In this document: positions 28,844-39,100 of the stretch, one piece after another
How the letters are laid out: each line of letters starts with the position of its first letter
Numbering within the stretch: position 1 is the first letter of the stretch
DNA from: Jannaschia pohangensis
Lineage (GTDB): Bacteria; Pseudomonadota; Alphaproteobacteria; Rhodobacterales; Rhodobacteraceae
DNA: 64,000 bases
Reading direction: 5' to 3'
Assembly: GCF_900113875.1 (NCBI RefSeq)
Contig: NZ_FORA01000001.1
Span: 682,001 to 746,000, forward strand
Notes under the pieces: model-generated
What the model was told of the DNA's origin: nothing
Seen by the model: only the letters and a program-made list of their open reading frames with translations
Database searches by the model: none
Translations under genes and position numbers: made by a program

Positions 28844-29782
28844 GTGGAAACGCTCAACAGACTGGCCCATGTGTTCAACACCAATCTGATCCTGAGCATC
28901 GGGGTCGTGCCCGTTCTGATGTGCGTCGCTCTTGCGGTTTTCTGGGGCAAGCGCGCCGAATTCAGCTGGCACGCGATCCAGAACACCAGCACGACCCTTC
29001 TGATCGGCGTGCTGAATTACGGTGTGGCCCTGCTTTTCTACAAGGAGATCAGCGGTTTCATCCAATCTGTCTACGATGCCCTTCGCATTCCCACGCTGCC
29101 CGAAGATTTCTGGGTCGGCATGCCACTTTTGGCAGTCGCCCTGATCGGGATCGTCGCCAAGGATTTCGTCGATTACTGGAACCACCGCCTGATGCATACG
29201 AAGTGGGCATGGCCCACCCATGCGGCCCATCATTCGGACACCCACGTCAACGCCTTCAGCACCTTCCGCGTTCACGCGCTCGAAGCGATCCTGATGACGA
29301 GCAGCTACATCTTCCTGCTGACCTGGCTCCAGATGCCGAATGCCATCCCGCTCGTGCTGATGCTGACGGCGCTGCACAACATGTATGTCCACATGGACCT
29401 GCCCTATGAGCATGGGCCGCTCAAATACCTGATCGCGTCGCCCGTCTTCCACCGCTGGCACCACGCCGACGCGCCCGAGGCCTATGGCAAGAACCTCGCC
29501 AATCACATGCCACTCTGGGACCGTCTGTTCGGCACCTATTATGCGCCCGGCCGGTGCGAGGCACCGATGGGCGCTCTGGCGTCGGGTGTCGAAGACAAGA
29601 ACCCGATTGCGATCTATGCCTATCCGGCCTTTGCCTGGGCGCGGCTGATCCGGGACGAATGGACCGCGCACCCCGAACTTGCGGGCAAATTCAAGGAGAT
29701 GGGTCCCGCCAATATCGAGGCGCGCATGCGCGAGTCGGCCCGCAATCGCGGCAACAATCGCGGCGACGGGTTGCGCCCCTGA
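28844..29782 (+). CDS. Sterol desaturase / fatty-acid hydroxylase family protein
   Basis: A 312-residue integral membrane di-iron enzyme. Membrane helices surround the histidine boxes HRLMH, HAAHH and HRWHH that hold the metal centre of this superfamily, which hydroxylates or desaturates lipids and related substrates. The GTG at 28844 is favoured because GGAAGG lies 7 nt upstream; a TTG at 28823 would add seven residues. The C-terminal tail (AAHPELAGKFKEMG region) is soluble. The substrate could be a fatty acid, carotenoid or sterol-like lipid; context does not decide. Confidence 0.87.
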   Translation: METLNRLAHVFNTNLILSIGVVPVLMCVALAVFWGKRAEFSWHAIQNTSTTLLIGVLNYGVALLFYKEISGFIQSVYDALRIPTLPEDFWVGMPLLAVALIGIVAKDFVDYWNHRLMHTKWAWPTHAAHHSDTHVNAFSTFRVHALEAILMTSSYIFLLTWLQMPNAIPLVLMLTALHNMYVHMDLPYEHGPLKYLIASPVFHRWHHADAPEAYGKNLANHMPLWDRLFGTYYAPGRCEAPMGALASGVEDKNPIAIYAYPAFAWARLIRDEWTAHPELAGKFKEMGPANIEARMRESARNRGNNRGDGLRP

Positions 29783-29786
29783 CGCC

Positions 29787-30149
29787 TCAGGTCAGCCAGA
29801 CCGCCAAAAGGGCCAGACCGGCGGGAACCGTTTGAACGAAAAGGATGCGCCGTGACGCCGTGACCGCCCCGTAAAGACCGGCCACCGCGACGCAAATCAG
29901 GAAGAACGTGGCCACCCGCGCGGCCCAGGCCGGATCGCCGATCAGCAATGACCAGATCAGTCCGGCCGCGAGGAAGCCATTATAGAGCCCCTGATTGCCC
30001 GCCATCGACACCGTGCGGGCAAAGAGGTCGCGGTCGAAGGCGGGAAAGACCTTGGGGCCGCGCCGTTCCCAGGCGAACATCTCGAACCAGCAGATGTAGA
30101 GGTGGAGGAGCGCGATCAGCCCCACCAGAATGCTTGCGATCAGTCCCAT
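29787..30149 (-). CDS. DUF1304 family membrane protein
   Basis: A 120-residue protein with four predicted membrane helices. The DUF1304 signature is HLYICWFEMFAWE followed by a conserved NQGLYNGFLAAGL. The function of the family is unknown. GGAGGG lies just before the ATG at 30149; a TTG one codon upstream also opens the frame. Its stop almost touches the stop of the convergent sterol-desaturase-like gene, and a terminator separates it from lpdA upstream. Confidence 0.85.
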   Translation of the reverse strand: MGLIASILVGLIALLHLYICWFEMFAWERRGPKVFPAFDRDLFARTVSMAGNQGLYNGFLAAGLIWSLLIGDPAWAARVATFFLICVAVAGLYGAVTASRRILFVQTVPAGLALLAVWLT

Positions 30150-30185
30150 CAAACCCTCCTTGGCCCACCTCGGGTACCGGAATGC

Positions 30186-30212
30186 AAAAGGGGACCTGGA
30201 CGGCCCCCTTTC
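30186..30212 (-). terminator. Rho-independent terminator after lpdA
   Basis: On the minus strand AAAGGGG and CCCCTTT form a 7-bp stem with an 11-nt loop followed by TTTTGC. It lies just beyond the lpdA stop. Confidence 0.75.
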
Positions 30213-30254
30213 GACATCGAAACATGTCCCGGGCGTCGGCCGGACGCCCTGGGG

Positions 30255-31649
30255 TCAGAAGTGGATGGCGCGCCCGTCGGCGTCCAGCACGCTTTCGTGC
30301 ATCATCTCCGACAGGGTGGGATGCGGAAAGACGGTATGCGCCAGGTCTTCCTCGGTCGTCTCCAGTTGGCGACCGATGACGTAGCCCTGGATCAGCTCGG
30401 TCACCTCCGCCCCGATCATATGCGCTCCGAGCAATTCGCCGGTCTTCTTGTCGAAGATGGTCTTCACCATCCCCTCGGGTTCGCCCAGGGCGATGGCCTT
30501 GCCGTTGCCGATGAAGGGGAAATGGCCGACCTTGATGTCAAACCCTGCTTCCTTGGCCTTGGCTTCGGTCAGGCCGACGCTGGCGACTTGCGGGTGGCAA
30601 TAGGTGCAGCCCGCGATGCTTTCGGGGCGGACCGGATGCACGTCGTTCTTGCCCGCGATCAGCTCGGCCACCATGACGCCCTCGTGGCTGGCCTTGTGGG
30701 CAAGCCAGGGCGCGCCCGCGATGTCACCGATGGCATAAAGCCCCTCGACCCCGGTGCGGCAATATTCGTCGGTCACCACATGGGTCCGGTCGATCTTGAC
30801 CCCGGCCTCCTCCAGCCCCAGTCCTTCGACGTTGCCGACGATGCCGACGGCGGAAATCACGGTGTCGAACTCGTGCTTTTCTTCCTTGCCGCCCGCCTCG
30901 ATGGTGGCGATGACCTTGGTCTTCTGCCGGTCCAGCGACTTGACGATGGCCTTTTGCAGGATCTTCATTCCCTGTTTTTCGAACTGCTTCTTGGCGAAGG
31001 CGGAAATCTCCTCGTCCTCCACCGGCAGGATGCGGTCCATGACCTCGACCACGGTCGTATCCGCGCCAAGGGTGTTGTAGAAACTTGCGAACTCGATGCC
31101 GATGGCGCCCGAACCGATCACCAGAAGCTTCTTGGGCATATGCGGCGGCTGAAGCGCGTGCTTGTAGTTCCAGACCCGCTCGCCATCCGCCTCGAGGCCC
31201 GGAAGGTTGCGCGCCCGCGCGCCGGTGGCCAGCACGATGTTCTTGGCCGTCAGCTCTTCGGTGCCCTTGTCGGTCTTGACGGTGACCTTGCCCTTCCCGG
31301 CCAGCTTGGCCTCGCCCATGATGGTGGTCACCTTGTTCTTCTTGAACAGGTGGCCGATCCCGCCCGACAGCTGCTTGGCGACGCCGCGCGACCGCTTGAC
31401 CACGGCGTCGAGGTCATAGTCGATCCCGTCGCACTTCAGCCCGAACTCCTTGGCGCGGTGCATCAGGTGAAACACCTCGGACGAGCGCAGCATCGCCTTC
31501 GTCGGGATGCAGCCCCAGTTGAGACAGATGCCGCCCAGATGCTCCCGCTCCACGCAGGCGACCTTCATGCCAAGCTGCGTGGCCCGAATTGCCGCGACAT
31601 AGCCGCCGGGGCCGGCCCCGATCACGATAAGGTCGAAGTTCTGCGCCAT
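30255..31649 (-). CDS. lpdA: Dihydrolipoyl dehydrogenase
   Basis: A 464-residue flavoprotein, the E3 component that reoxidises dihydrolipoamide in 2-oxoacid dehydrogenase complexes or the glycine cleavage system. The FAD site is GAGPGG (residues 11-16). The redox disulphide is C42/C47 (GGICLNWGCIPTKAM), the NAD site is GSGAIGIEFASFY, and the C-terminal His-Glu pair is in FPHPTLSEMMHES. It stands alone with its own terminator, not beside E1/E2 genes, so which complex it serves cannot be told. TATAAT at 31691-31696 (minus strand) may be its -10 box. Confidence 0.95.
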   Translation of the reverse strand: MAQNFDLIVIGAGPGGYVAAIRATQLGMKVACVEREHLGGICLNWGCIPTKAMLRSSEVFHLMHRAKEFGLKCDGIDYDLDAVVKRSRGVAKQLSGGIGHLFKKNKVTTIMGEAKLAGKGKVTVKTDKGTEELTAKNIVLATGARARNLPGLEADGERVWNYKHALQPPHMPKKLLVIGSGAIGIEFASFYNTLGADTTVVEVMDRILPVEDEEISAFAKKQFEKQGMKILQKAIVKSLDRQKTKVIATIEAGGKEEKHEFDTVISAVGIVGNVEGLGLEEAGVKIDRTHVVTDEYCRTGVEGLYAIGDIAGAPWLAHKASHEGVMVAELIAGKNDVHPVRPESIAGCTYCHPQVASVGLTEAKAKEAGFDIKVGHFPFIGNGKAIALGEPEGMVKTIFDKKTGELLGAHMIGAEVTELIQGYVIGRQLETTEEDLAHTVFPHPTLSEMMHESVLDADGRAIHF

Positions 31650-31824
31650 GGGTGCACCTTTCGGATGATTAACTCGTTTAACGTTGAACTATTATATCGG
31701 GCGACCCAAGGGAAGGGCTGCGAGCGCAAGGCCGCCCTGCCCGGACCGCGTATCGCATCGTCGCCGCAGTGAAATCGCGGGTCTGGGGCCGCCCGCGCGT
31801 CCAAATGCCCCGGTGATCGCGGCG

Positions 31825-32415
31825 TCAAGCCCCCGCCGCGCCCAGCCTGGCGACCCGGGTCAGCCAACGGTCCACCGCGCCCTCCTTGGGGTGACTGGTG
31901 CCCGCGAACCAGGTGAAGCGGGTCGGTTTGATCCCGACGAAGCCCAGGATCTGGCCGTCGATCTGGCGCAGCATCGCCTTGCCATAGACCAGCCGCATGA
32001 ACCAATAGGGCGTGTCCGCCGTGATGATGACCCGCGCCGTGCGCCCACCCAGAAGCGGGGTCGGCATCCCCATCTTGGTGACCCGCGTGTCAAAGGCCCG
32101 GCCCGGTAACAGGACACGGTCGAACAAGCCCTTCAGACGCGCGGGCAGTCCGCCCCACCACATCGGGACGGTCAGGACGATGTGGTTCGCCCATTCGATC
32201 TGTTCGATCACGTTGTCCAGATCCGGCTCCAGTGGCTTCCACGAGTCGTAGTTGCCCTGCCCGAAATCCGCATCGAAGGACAACGCCGACAGATGGGCAA
32301 CGCGAACCTGGTGGCCCGCCGCCGTCGCCTTGGCGGCGTAGGTCTCGGCAAAGCTGCGCGACAGGGAGGTTTCGGCCGGATGACCATCGAGGATGAAGAT
32401 GCGCTTGGTGTCCAT
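31825..32415 (-). CDS. NAD(P)H-dependent quinone/flavin oxidoreductase (flavodoxin-like fold)
   Basis: A 196-residue flavoprotein of the NAD(P)H dehydrogenase (quinone) family (MdaB/KefF/YwrO-like). The FMN-binding start is IFILDGHPAETSLSRSF, and the second flavin loop is VLTVPMWWGGLPARLKG. It would reduce quinones or related electrophiles by two electrons. AAGGAG precedes the ATG at 32415. It is divergent from a TetR regulator gene, and the gap between them holds three copies of one palindrome, so it is very probably repressed by that regulator and induced by a toxic or quinone-like compound (inference). Confidence 0.9.
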   Translation of the reverse strand: MDTKRIFILDGHPAETSLSRSFAETYAAKATAAGHQVRVAHLSALSFDADFGQGNYDSWKPLEPDLDNVIEQIEWANHIVLTVPMWWGGLPARLKGLFDRVLLPGRAFDTRVTKMGMPTPLLGGRTARVIITADTPYWFMRLVYGKAMLRQIDGQILGFVGIKPTRFTWFAGTSHPKEGAVDRWLTRVARLGAAGA

Positions 32416-32431
32416 GGTTGTCTCCTTAAAC

Positions 32432-32492
32432 TGACCATGGTCACATTTCAAGATAATTGACCGTGGTCAATAGTGTAATTTGACCATGGTCA
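32432..32492. promoter_or_regulatory. Three palindromic operators for the TetR-family regulator
   Basis: The 12-bp palindrome TGACCATGGTCA occurs at 32432-32443 and 32481-32492, and a near-perfect copy TGACCGTGGTCA at 32458-32469. The third extends to TTTGACCATGGTCAAA. Centres are 26 and 23 bp apart. They fill the gap between the divergent oxidoreductase and tetR genes. The outer copies abut the two starts, which suits repression of both genes. Confidence 0.8.
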
Positions 32493-32515
32493 AAATATAT
32501 GTCAGAGCCTCACCT

Positions 32516-33103
32516 ATGGCCCGAACACCCCAGAAACGAACGCTCGAAACCCGTGCCCGCCTTGTGGCGGTGGCGCAGGATATCGTCGCGCGCAACGGGT
32601 TCGAGGCCCTGCGGGTCGAGGATGTGGTGCAGGTTGCGGGCGTCGCAAAGGGCACGTTCTTTGCCCATTTCCGCGACAAGGATGCGCTGATGGATCGCCT
32701 GATCGGCGCGCGGCTGGACGCAGAGATCGACGCGATGGTCGCCGCCCCCCCGCCCCGCGACTTGGCCCAGATGGTCGACCGGCTTGTCCCGCTGCTGACC
32801 TTCATGACCAGCGAGCGCTATGTCTTCGACGTGATCCTGCGCTATTCCGGGGCCGCCGCCCGCGAGGAGATCGGGGCGATCGCCACGACCTTCGGTCGCC
32901 AAATCGAGGTCTTCATCGGCTGGATCGAGGGCGGCGATTTCCGCCGCGACGTTCCGGCGGCGATCCTGGCCGAGGGGGTACAGGCCTTCGCGGTGCAGGT
33001 AATGGCGCTGCGATTTTGCGCCTTGCACGGCGGGAACGGGTTGCGCGACCCGCTGTCGACCTATCTCGCGGCCTGGCTTTCGCCGCCTCAGCCCTCGGCC
33101 TGA
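32516..33103 (+). CDS. TetR family transcriptional regulator
   Basis: A 195-residue repressor. The N-terminal TetR helix-turn-helix is clear (ARNGFEALRVEDVVQVAGVA followed by GTFFAHFRDKDAL). The C-terminal ligand-binding domain is all-helical and variable, so the inducer is unknown. The ATG at 32516 places the DNA-binding domain at the usual distance from the N terminus; ATG 32486 and TTG 32480 lie inside an operator and are less likely. It is divergent from a quinone oxidoreductase gene with three shared operators. Its last 16 bases overlap the end of the convergent DUF924 gene. Confidence 0.92.
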   Translation: MARTPQKRTLETRARLVAVAQDIVARNGFEALRVEDVVQVAGVAKGTFFAHFRDKDALMDRLIGARLDAEIDAMVAAPPPRDLAQMVDRLVPLLTFMTSERYVFDVILRYSGAAAREEIGAIATTFGRQIEVFIGWIEGGDFRRDVPAAILAEGVQAFAVQVMALRFCALHGGNGLRDPLSTYLAAWLSPPQPSA

Positions 33104-33660
33104 AGGTCCCGTACGACGGCGCCATAGCTGCCAGAGTCGAGGAAGGCCTGCTCGGCCGAAGATGTCCGGCGCCCCAGGGCGTCATTGCGGAACGGAAACC
33201 GCCCGAACCGGCGGATGACTTCGCGGTGCGCCCGCGCGTGGAGCAGCGTCTCGGGCGCGTCCATCCGCGTCAGGATCATGCGCACGGCGCGCGACTGGTC
33301 CTGTAAACTCTCCGAATGCTCCAGCGGCAGATAGAAGAATTGCCGCCCCGCCCCCTCGATCTGCGTATCAAGGCCCCGCGAGAGGGCGCCATAGACGACC
33401 GACCGGGCCAAAGGATCGGTGGCAAAGGCCTGCGCCGTGCCGCGGAACATGTTGCGCGAAAACTGATCCGTCAGGATCAAGAGCGCCAGTGCCCCGCGCG
33501 CCGTCACCGCCCAATGCGCCAGCTTGTCCTGTCGCGCCGCATCCCATGCGGCCCCGAACCGCGTGCGGATTGTCGCGTCCAGCTTCGGGTCGGACTTGTA
33601 CCAATCGGCCGGCTCGCACTCTTCAAGCCAGAACGTCAGGACGTCTTCGGGATCGATCAT
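33088..33660 (-). CDS. DUF924 family protein
   Basis: A 190-residue soluble helical protein. The family signature is visible: VLTFWLEECEPADWYKSDPKLD, the core LALLILTDQFSRNMFRGT, and YLPLEHSESLQDQ. The fold is TPR-like; the biochemical role of DUF924 is unknown. The ATG at 33660 gives the standard start. It lies 7 nt downstream of the MFS gene on the same strand, so the two are probably cotranscribed. Its 3' end overlaps that of tetR by 16 nt. Confidence 0.88.
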   Translation of the reverse strand: MIDPEDVLTFWLEECEPADWYKSDPKLDATIRTRFGAAWDAARQDKLAHWAVTARGALALLILTDQFSRNMFRGTAQAFATDPLARSVVYGALSRGLDTQIEGAGRQFFYLPLEHSESLQDQSRAVRMILTRMDAPETLLHARAHREVIRRFGRFPFRNDALGRRTSSAEQAFLDSGSYGAVVRDLQAEG

Positions 33661-33667
33661 GGGAACC

Positions 33668-34939
33668 TCACGCTGCGGCATCGGTCGGAGGGGTGTTCTC
33701 GGCGGCTTCCTCCTCCCATTCCTCGACAAGATTGCCCATGGTCACGGGCGTCGTCACCATGGGCGCCATCGCGACGAAACTGCCGGTGGTGTCCGACTGG
33801 ATCGCGGCGCGTCGGCTCATCCGCCAGACCGCGTAGACCGCCAGCAGAACCATCAGCACGCCGATGAACACGAAGAACCCGGCCGGCCCCAATTTCGACA
33901 TGAGCCAACCTGTCAGCAGCGGGCCACCGATGGCCCCGACGCCGTTCACAAACAGCAACCGGGCCGAGGCCGAAGCCATGTCTTCGGGGTCGAGGTAATC
34001 GTTCGTATAGGCAAGCAAGATCGCATAGAGCGGATTGGCCATGCCGCCGATTAGCAGGGCCGAAACCATCAGACCGTTGACGCCGCCCAGACCCGAAAAG
34101 CCCAGACCGCAGGCCAAAGCGCCGACAATGGCACCGGCCACGACCAGCTGACGGCGATCCATCCGGTCCGACAGCCAGCCGATGGGATATTGCAGAACCA
34201 TCCCGCCCGCATAGATCGCCGACACGAAAAGCGCGATCTGGCCGGTGGTCAACTGCGCCTGCGCACCGAACACCCCCGCCATCCCGAATAGCGCCGAGAA
34301 GACCGCCCCCAGAAGGAACACCCCCACGAACCCCAGGGGCGACACACGGTAGAGCGCGCGAAACGACATCGGTTTCGTCGTCGCAAAGGGCGGTACCGGC
34401 GTCGCCGACAGAAGGATGGGCGCAAAGGCCAGCGACACGAGGACCGACACGATGACGAACAGCTCGTATTCGCTTGCGTCGCCATAGGCAAAGAGGGCCT
34501 GCGCCGCGACGATCCCGATCATCTGGGCGATGATATAGAGCGACAGCGCGCGGCCCCGCGTCTCGTTCGTCGTCGTATTGTTGAGCCAGCTTTCGCTGAC
34601 GATGTAGACGCCGCAGAAGCAGAACCCCAGAAGCAGGCGCAGCAGGACCCAAGCCACCGGATTGGTGAGGGCCGGATACATGATGAGACCCGCCGAGGCG
34701 AGCGAGCCGAGGAAGGCGAAGACCCGCACATGGCCGACCCGCCGGATCAGGTCGGGCACGAACTGCGACCCCAGAAGGAAGCCCGCGAAATAGGCCGACA
34801 TGATGATGGACATCGCGGCGGTCGAGAAGCCCTCGATCTCGCCGCGCACGCCGAGCAGAGTGCCCTGCATCCCGTTGCCGACCATCAACAGGCCGATGCC
34901 GAGCAGCAAGGCCCAGGAGTTTCGAACGACAGACAGCAT
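33668..34939 (-). CDS. MFS transporter (YcaD-like)
   Basis: A 423-residue transporter with 12 predicted membrane helices. The loop 2-3 motif is modified (GSQFVPDLIRRVGHVRVF), and helix 4 carries the ESWLNN motif with ETRGRALSLY seen in the YcaD-like branch of the major facilitator superfamily. The acidic C-terminal tail (EEWEEEAAENTPP) is cytoplasmic. The substrate is unknown. It leads a two-gene unit with DUF924. Confidence 0.87.
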   Translation of the reverse strand: MLSVVRNSWALLLGIGLLMVGNGMQGTLLGVRGEIEGFSTAAMSIIMSAYFAGFLLGSQFVPDLIRRVGHVRVFAFLGSLASAGLIMYPALTNPVAWVLLRLLLGFCFCGVYIVSESWLNNTTTNETRGRALSLYIIAQMIGIVAAQALFAYGDASEYELFVIVSVLVSLAFAPILLSATPVPPFATTKPMSFRALYRVSPLGFVGVFLLGAVFSALFGMAGVFGAQAQLTTGQIALFVSAIYAGGMVLQYPIGWLSDRMDRRQLVVAGAIVGALACGLGFSGLGGVNGLMVSALLIGGMANPLYAILLAYTNDYLDPEDMASASARLLFVNGVGAIGGPLLTGWLMSKLGPAGFFVFIGVLMVLLAVYAVWRMSRRAAIQSDTTGSFVAMAPMVTTPVTMGNLVEEWEEEAAENTPPTDAAA

Positions 34940-35093
34940 GAGGGGGCACCAGAGGGAACGAATATCCTCGCGCCTACGCCCCGCTCCGGGCCGGGTCTAG
35001 GGTAAAAACGACGCCTTCATGTCGCCTGCGTCCCTGCCTCGGCGGCCTGCCGCCAAACCGACCGGAAAGCGCGCCCCGCAGGATGGCCCTGCG

Positions 35094-36152
35094 TCAGGGC
35101 GCGGGCAGCAGAAGCGAGGCGTCCCCATAGCTGAAGAATCGGTAGCGTTCGGCAACCGCATGGGCATAGGCCGCCAGCATCCTGTCGCGCCCCATCAGCG
35201 CCGAAACCAGCATCAGCAGCGTCGATTGCGGCAGGTGAAAATTGGTGATGAGGCCGTCTGCCACGCGGAATTCGAACCCGGGATAGATGAAGATATCCGT
35301 CTCGTCCCGGAACGGCGCGATCATGCCCTCGGGCCCCGCCGCCGCGCTCTCGATCAGGCGCAGCGCCGTGGTGCCGACCGGGATGACCCGCCCGCCAGCG
35401 GCCTTGGTGGCGGCGATGGCGGCGGCGGCCTCGGGCGTGACCTCCCCCCATTCGGCATGCATCCGGTGCGTGGTCACATCCTCGACCTTGACCGGCAGGA
35501 ATGTCCCCGCGCCCACGTGCAGCGTGACTTCGGTAAAGTCGACGCCTTGATCCCGCAGCGCCGCAAGCAGGGGCGCGTCGAAATGCAGGCTGGCCGTCGG
35601 GGCCGCCACCGCGCCCGCGTGACGTGCCCAGATCGTCTGGTAGTCGTCGCGGTCCTGCGCATCCGGTTTCCGCTTGGCCGCGATGTAGGGCGGCAACGGC
35701 ATGTGCCCGACCGCATCCAGCGCCGCCTGCAACGCCGCCCCGTCGCGGTCGAAGCGGATCACGGCGTCGGTCTCGTCGCGGGCCACGACCTCGGCCCCAA
35801 GACCCTCGGGCAGGGCCAGCCGGTCGCCCGCCTTCAGCTTGCGCAGGGGTTTGGCCAGCGTCCGCCAGGTGCCGGCCGCCTGGGGCGCGGTCAGCGTCAG
35901 CTCGACCTGCGCCGCGACCGGGCCTTCGGGCGTCACGCGGTGCCGAACCCCGGCCAGCCGCGCGGGAATGACCTTGGTGTTGTTCAGGACCAGCCGGTCG
36001 CCCGGGCGGAGCCACCGGGTCAGGTCGCGCACCACCGCATCCGTCAGCCTGTCACCCTCGGCCACCAGCATCCGCGCCGACGACCGGGGCCGCGCGGGCC
36101 GTGTCGCGATCAGGTCTTCGGGCAGGTCGAAATCGAAATCGGAGAGTTTCAT
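35094..36152 (-). CDS. queA: S-adenosylmethionine:tRNA ribosyltransferase-isomerase
   Basis: A 352-residue QueA, which transfers and isomerises the ribosyl group of AdoMet onto preQ1 in tRNA to form epoxyqueuosine. It begins with the usual [20 protein letters not shown]. The family motifs [44 protein letters not shown] and [14 protein letters not shown] are intact. It acts after Tgt, whose gene lies elsewhere in the window. It starts 28 nt upstream of the end of the convergent-facing AsmA-like gene on the same strand, so that gene may be its upstream operon partner. Confidence 0.96.
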   Translation of the reverse strand: MKLSDFDFDLPEDLIATRPARPRSSARMLVAEGDRLTDAVVRDLTRWLRPGDRLVLNNTKVIPARLAGVRHRVTPEGPVAAQVELTLTAPQAAGTWRTLAKPLRKLKAGDRLALPEGLGAEVVARDETDAVIRFDRDGAALQAALDAVGHMPLPPYIAAKRKPDAQDRDDYQTIWARHAGAVAAPTASLHFDAPLLAALRDQGVDFTEVTLHVGAGTFLPVKVEDVTTHRMHAEWGEVTPEAAAAIAATKAAGGRVIPVGTTALRLIESAAAGPEGMIAPFRDETDIFIYPGFEFRVADGLITNFHLPQSTLLMLVSALMGRDRMLAAYAHAVAERYRFFSYGDASLLLPAP

Positions 36153-36180
36153 GGCAGCGCCTTAGCACCGCCCCCGCGCC

Positions 36181-39100
36181 TCAGGAAGGCGGCGCGCGAC
36201 GGAAGATTTCGCGAAACACACCGGGCGTCAGGATCGACAGCGGGTTGACCGAGACATTCGGGGCCGCCGCCGCCCCGGTCAGCCGATAGGTGAAGCCGAA
36301 CAGCCCTTCGTCGCGCCGCGCGAACAGCGCGCCGAACAGGCCGTTCACCAGATAGATCGGAGAGATCACGCCCTGCAGGTCCATCCGCTTGGACCCCAGA
36401 TCATAGCGCCCGTCCGCCGTGATCGACATGGAGGGGCCGACGGCGCTGGCGCGCTGCACCACGATGTCGTCGGGGCGCAGGGTAAAGTCGGTCTCGACCG
36501 TCTGGAAGAACAGCCCCTCGCCGCCCAGTTGCTCCAGAATGCCGACCACAGACAGCGCCTGGAGCAGCGAGGCGAGCGCCGGGGCATTGCGCACCCGGAC
36601 GTCGGCCATGCGGACCGCACCCGCATAGACACCGGTTTGCCCCGTCGGGCGCAGGGTCAGGGTCAGCGATCCGCCCCGCGCATCCTCGAACAGGCCCGCC
36701 GAGCGCAGGACGGCGCCCGCATCCGTGCCGCGCACCTGCACCGCCGTGCCGCCCCCCTGCGGCGCGACCACGCCCTCGACAGCGGCCCCGCCATTGAGTC
36801 GCCCGGTGAACTGCCCCGACGAATTGCGCAACGTCGCGCGCAGGTCGGTCAGGGCGATCCCCTCGGATATTGTCAACCGGTTCAGCGCGATGTCGAGCGG
36901 CGCGCCATCGCCGCCGCCCCCGTCGCCACCGACCAGCAGGGCCTGACGCAGGTCCGCCGAGCCGCCGCGAATGGAAATGGCCGGCGCCGCCCCCGCACCG
37001 CGCCCGGTCAGGACAAGCGGCCCCTGGAACCAGCCGGTGTCGACGCGGTCGAAATTGGCCCGCTCCAACCCGCCACCCGGGCGCAGGGTCACGCTGCCCC
37101 GCGCGCTCAGGCCCCGCGCGTCGAGGGCGACGGCCGTCACCTCGGGCGTCTCGCCCAGGGTCGCCTCGAGCGTCAGGGTCGCGGCGCGATCGCGCGGCTT
37201 TGACCAGCTGATCGCGGGCAGCGCCACCGACAGGCCGGCCAGGTCGCTTTCGACGCTCAGGCGCGGGGGCTGGCCCTGGGGCAGGCGCACGCGGATCCGG
37301 GCGCTGGTGGTCCCGCGCAGATCGAAGGCGTCGATGGCGATGCCAAGGCGCGACAGGCCGTCGGGGTCGATCCGCGCCACACCCGTCACTTCGCCCGGAT
37401 CGAGACGAGGCACCCCGGTCGGCGGCGGCGCGTCGGGGTCGATGGGCTCGGTCGAGGGCGGCGGCAGGGCCTGCGACCAGCGGCCCGAGAACGGCACCCC
37501 GTCCAGCCGCAGATCGCCGCCGATCTGGACCCGCTCCGCATTGGCGGTCAGGGTCAGCGCCTCCCCCGTCAGATTGCGCCCCGGAATGAGCGTCCGGCTT
37601 TCCACCCCGCGCAGGTCGGCCTCGACGGCATAGAAGATGTCGGCGGGCGCATTCCCCTTTTTCAGCGGCAATCGCACCTCCACCCGCGCCTCGGCCTGCC
37701 CCGACGCCAGATCGCGCCCCCGGTCCAACCGCTGGAGCAGGCGGAACGGCGCATTGTCGAGCAGGGTCAGCATGTCGGGCACGGACCCCCGGGCCAGCAG
37801 GTTCAACTCTCCATTGGCGGGCCGGACGGTGGCGTCGGGAATGGCAAAGACCGATCCCGCAATGTCGATCCGCCCCGACGGGTCGGGCGTCGCGGGGCCG
37901 ATGGCGGGCACCGTGCCGCGATCCACCCGGATCGTCAGGCGGTTGCCGTCCAGCTGTGCCGCGCCCCAGGCTTCCTCGGCCGGGGGCATGAACCGCATGT
38001 AGCGAAAGCGCCCGTCCTCGAAGGCGAAACTGGCCAGTACGTCCGGAGGGGCGTCGGGATGTAGCCGGACGAGCCCTGTCGCGTCACGGGCCAGACCGCC
38101 GAGCATGTTGGTCACGAACCAGTCGCGCGATTGCGGCAGCAGGTCGGGCGGCCAGAGGGCGACCAGCTCGCCCACCTCCATCTGCGGCACGGCGAGGCGC
38201 AGACTGCCCGCGACGCCGGTCTCCTCGAAGGTCAGGCGCCCGGACACGCGCGCCGTGCCCGAAGGCCCGGTGAGCATGGCCTGACCGATGCGCAGGCCCA
38301 GGATGTCCTGCGTCAGCCGCGCCTCGAACACGCCCTGCTCGAATTCGACCCGGCGGTCGAACATCCCGTCCGGATCGAGGATCGTCCGCCCCAACCGCAG
38401 TTGCAGCTGCGCCGCGCCCGTGAGCCCCTCTTCCAGCAGGATCTGGCCATCTGCCCCCACCTGCAGCGCGTCCGAGGAGGCCGATATCTCGGTCAGGCCG
38501 ATACGGTCCGAACCGGGTACCCAATCGAAGGCCAGCACCGCGCGGTCGAGCGCAAAGACAGGCCGGTCGACCATGGCGGAGTCGGTGGCCACCAACCGGC
38601 CAACAAGCGGACCCGGCACGCCGTCTTCGGACAGCGATATCGTCGCCGTCGCCGCAACTTGCCCGGTGACCAGCGTCAGCGCCGGCACATTGGGCACCAC
38701 TTCGGCCAGCCCCGACAGCGACAGCCCCCTGAGCGCGACATCGGCCTGCGCCCCCTGCCCGCGTCCGTCACGCCGGACCCGGACCTCAAGCTCGGCCGTC
38801 CGCCCCCCAAGGCGGAACCCGGACGACAGCGCCACGGCAACGCCAGAACCATCACGCCGCCATTCAAGGTTGCCATCCTCCACCTGTTCATCGAGCCCGG
38901 TGATCGCATCGCGGAACCGCAGGGTGACGCCGTCCACCTGCACATTCATCAGGTCGGCGATGACCGGGGTGGCCAACGCATCGTCCAGCGCGGCAAGCGC
39001 CTCGGGCCAGGTCGACGGCAGCGCTCCGGCGTCGCGCCCGAAGGCGAGCGACAGCCGCCCGTCGGCATCCCGGCTGATGTCGAGGATCAGGCCGGTCACG

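Noticed and set aside
32480-32515. Earlier in-frame starts (TTG 32480, ATG 32486) for the TetR gene
   Set aside because: Both lie within the third operator palindrome and would add 10-12 residues not typical of the family.
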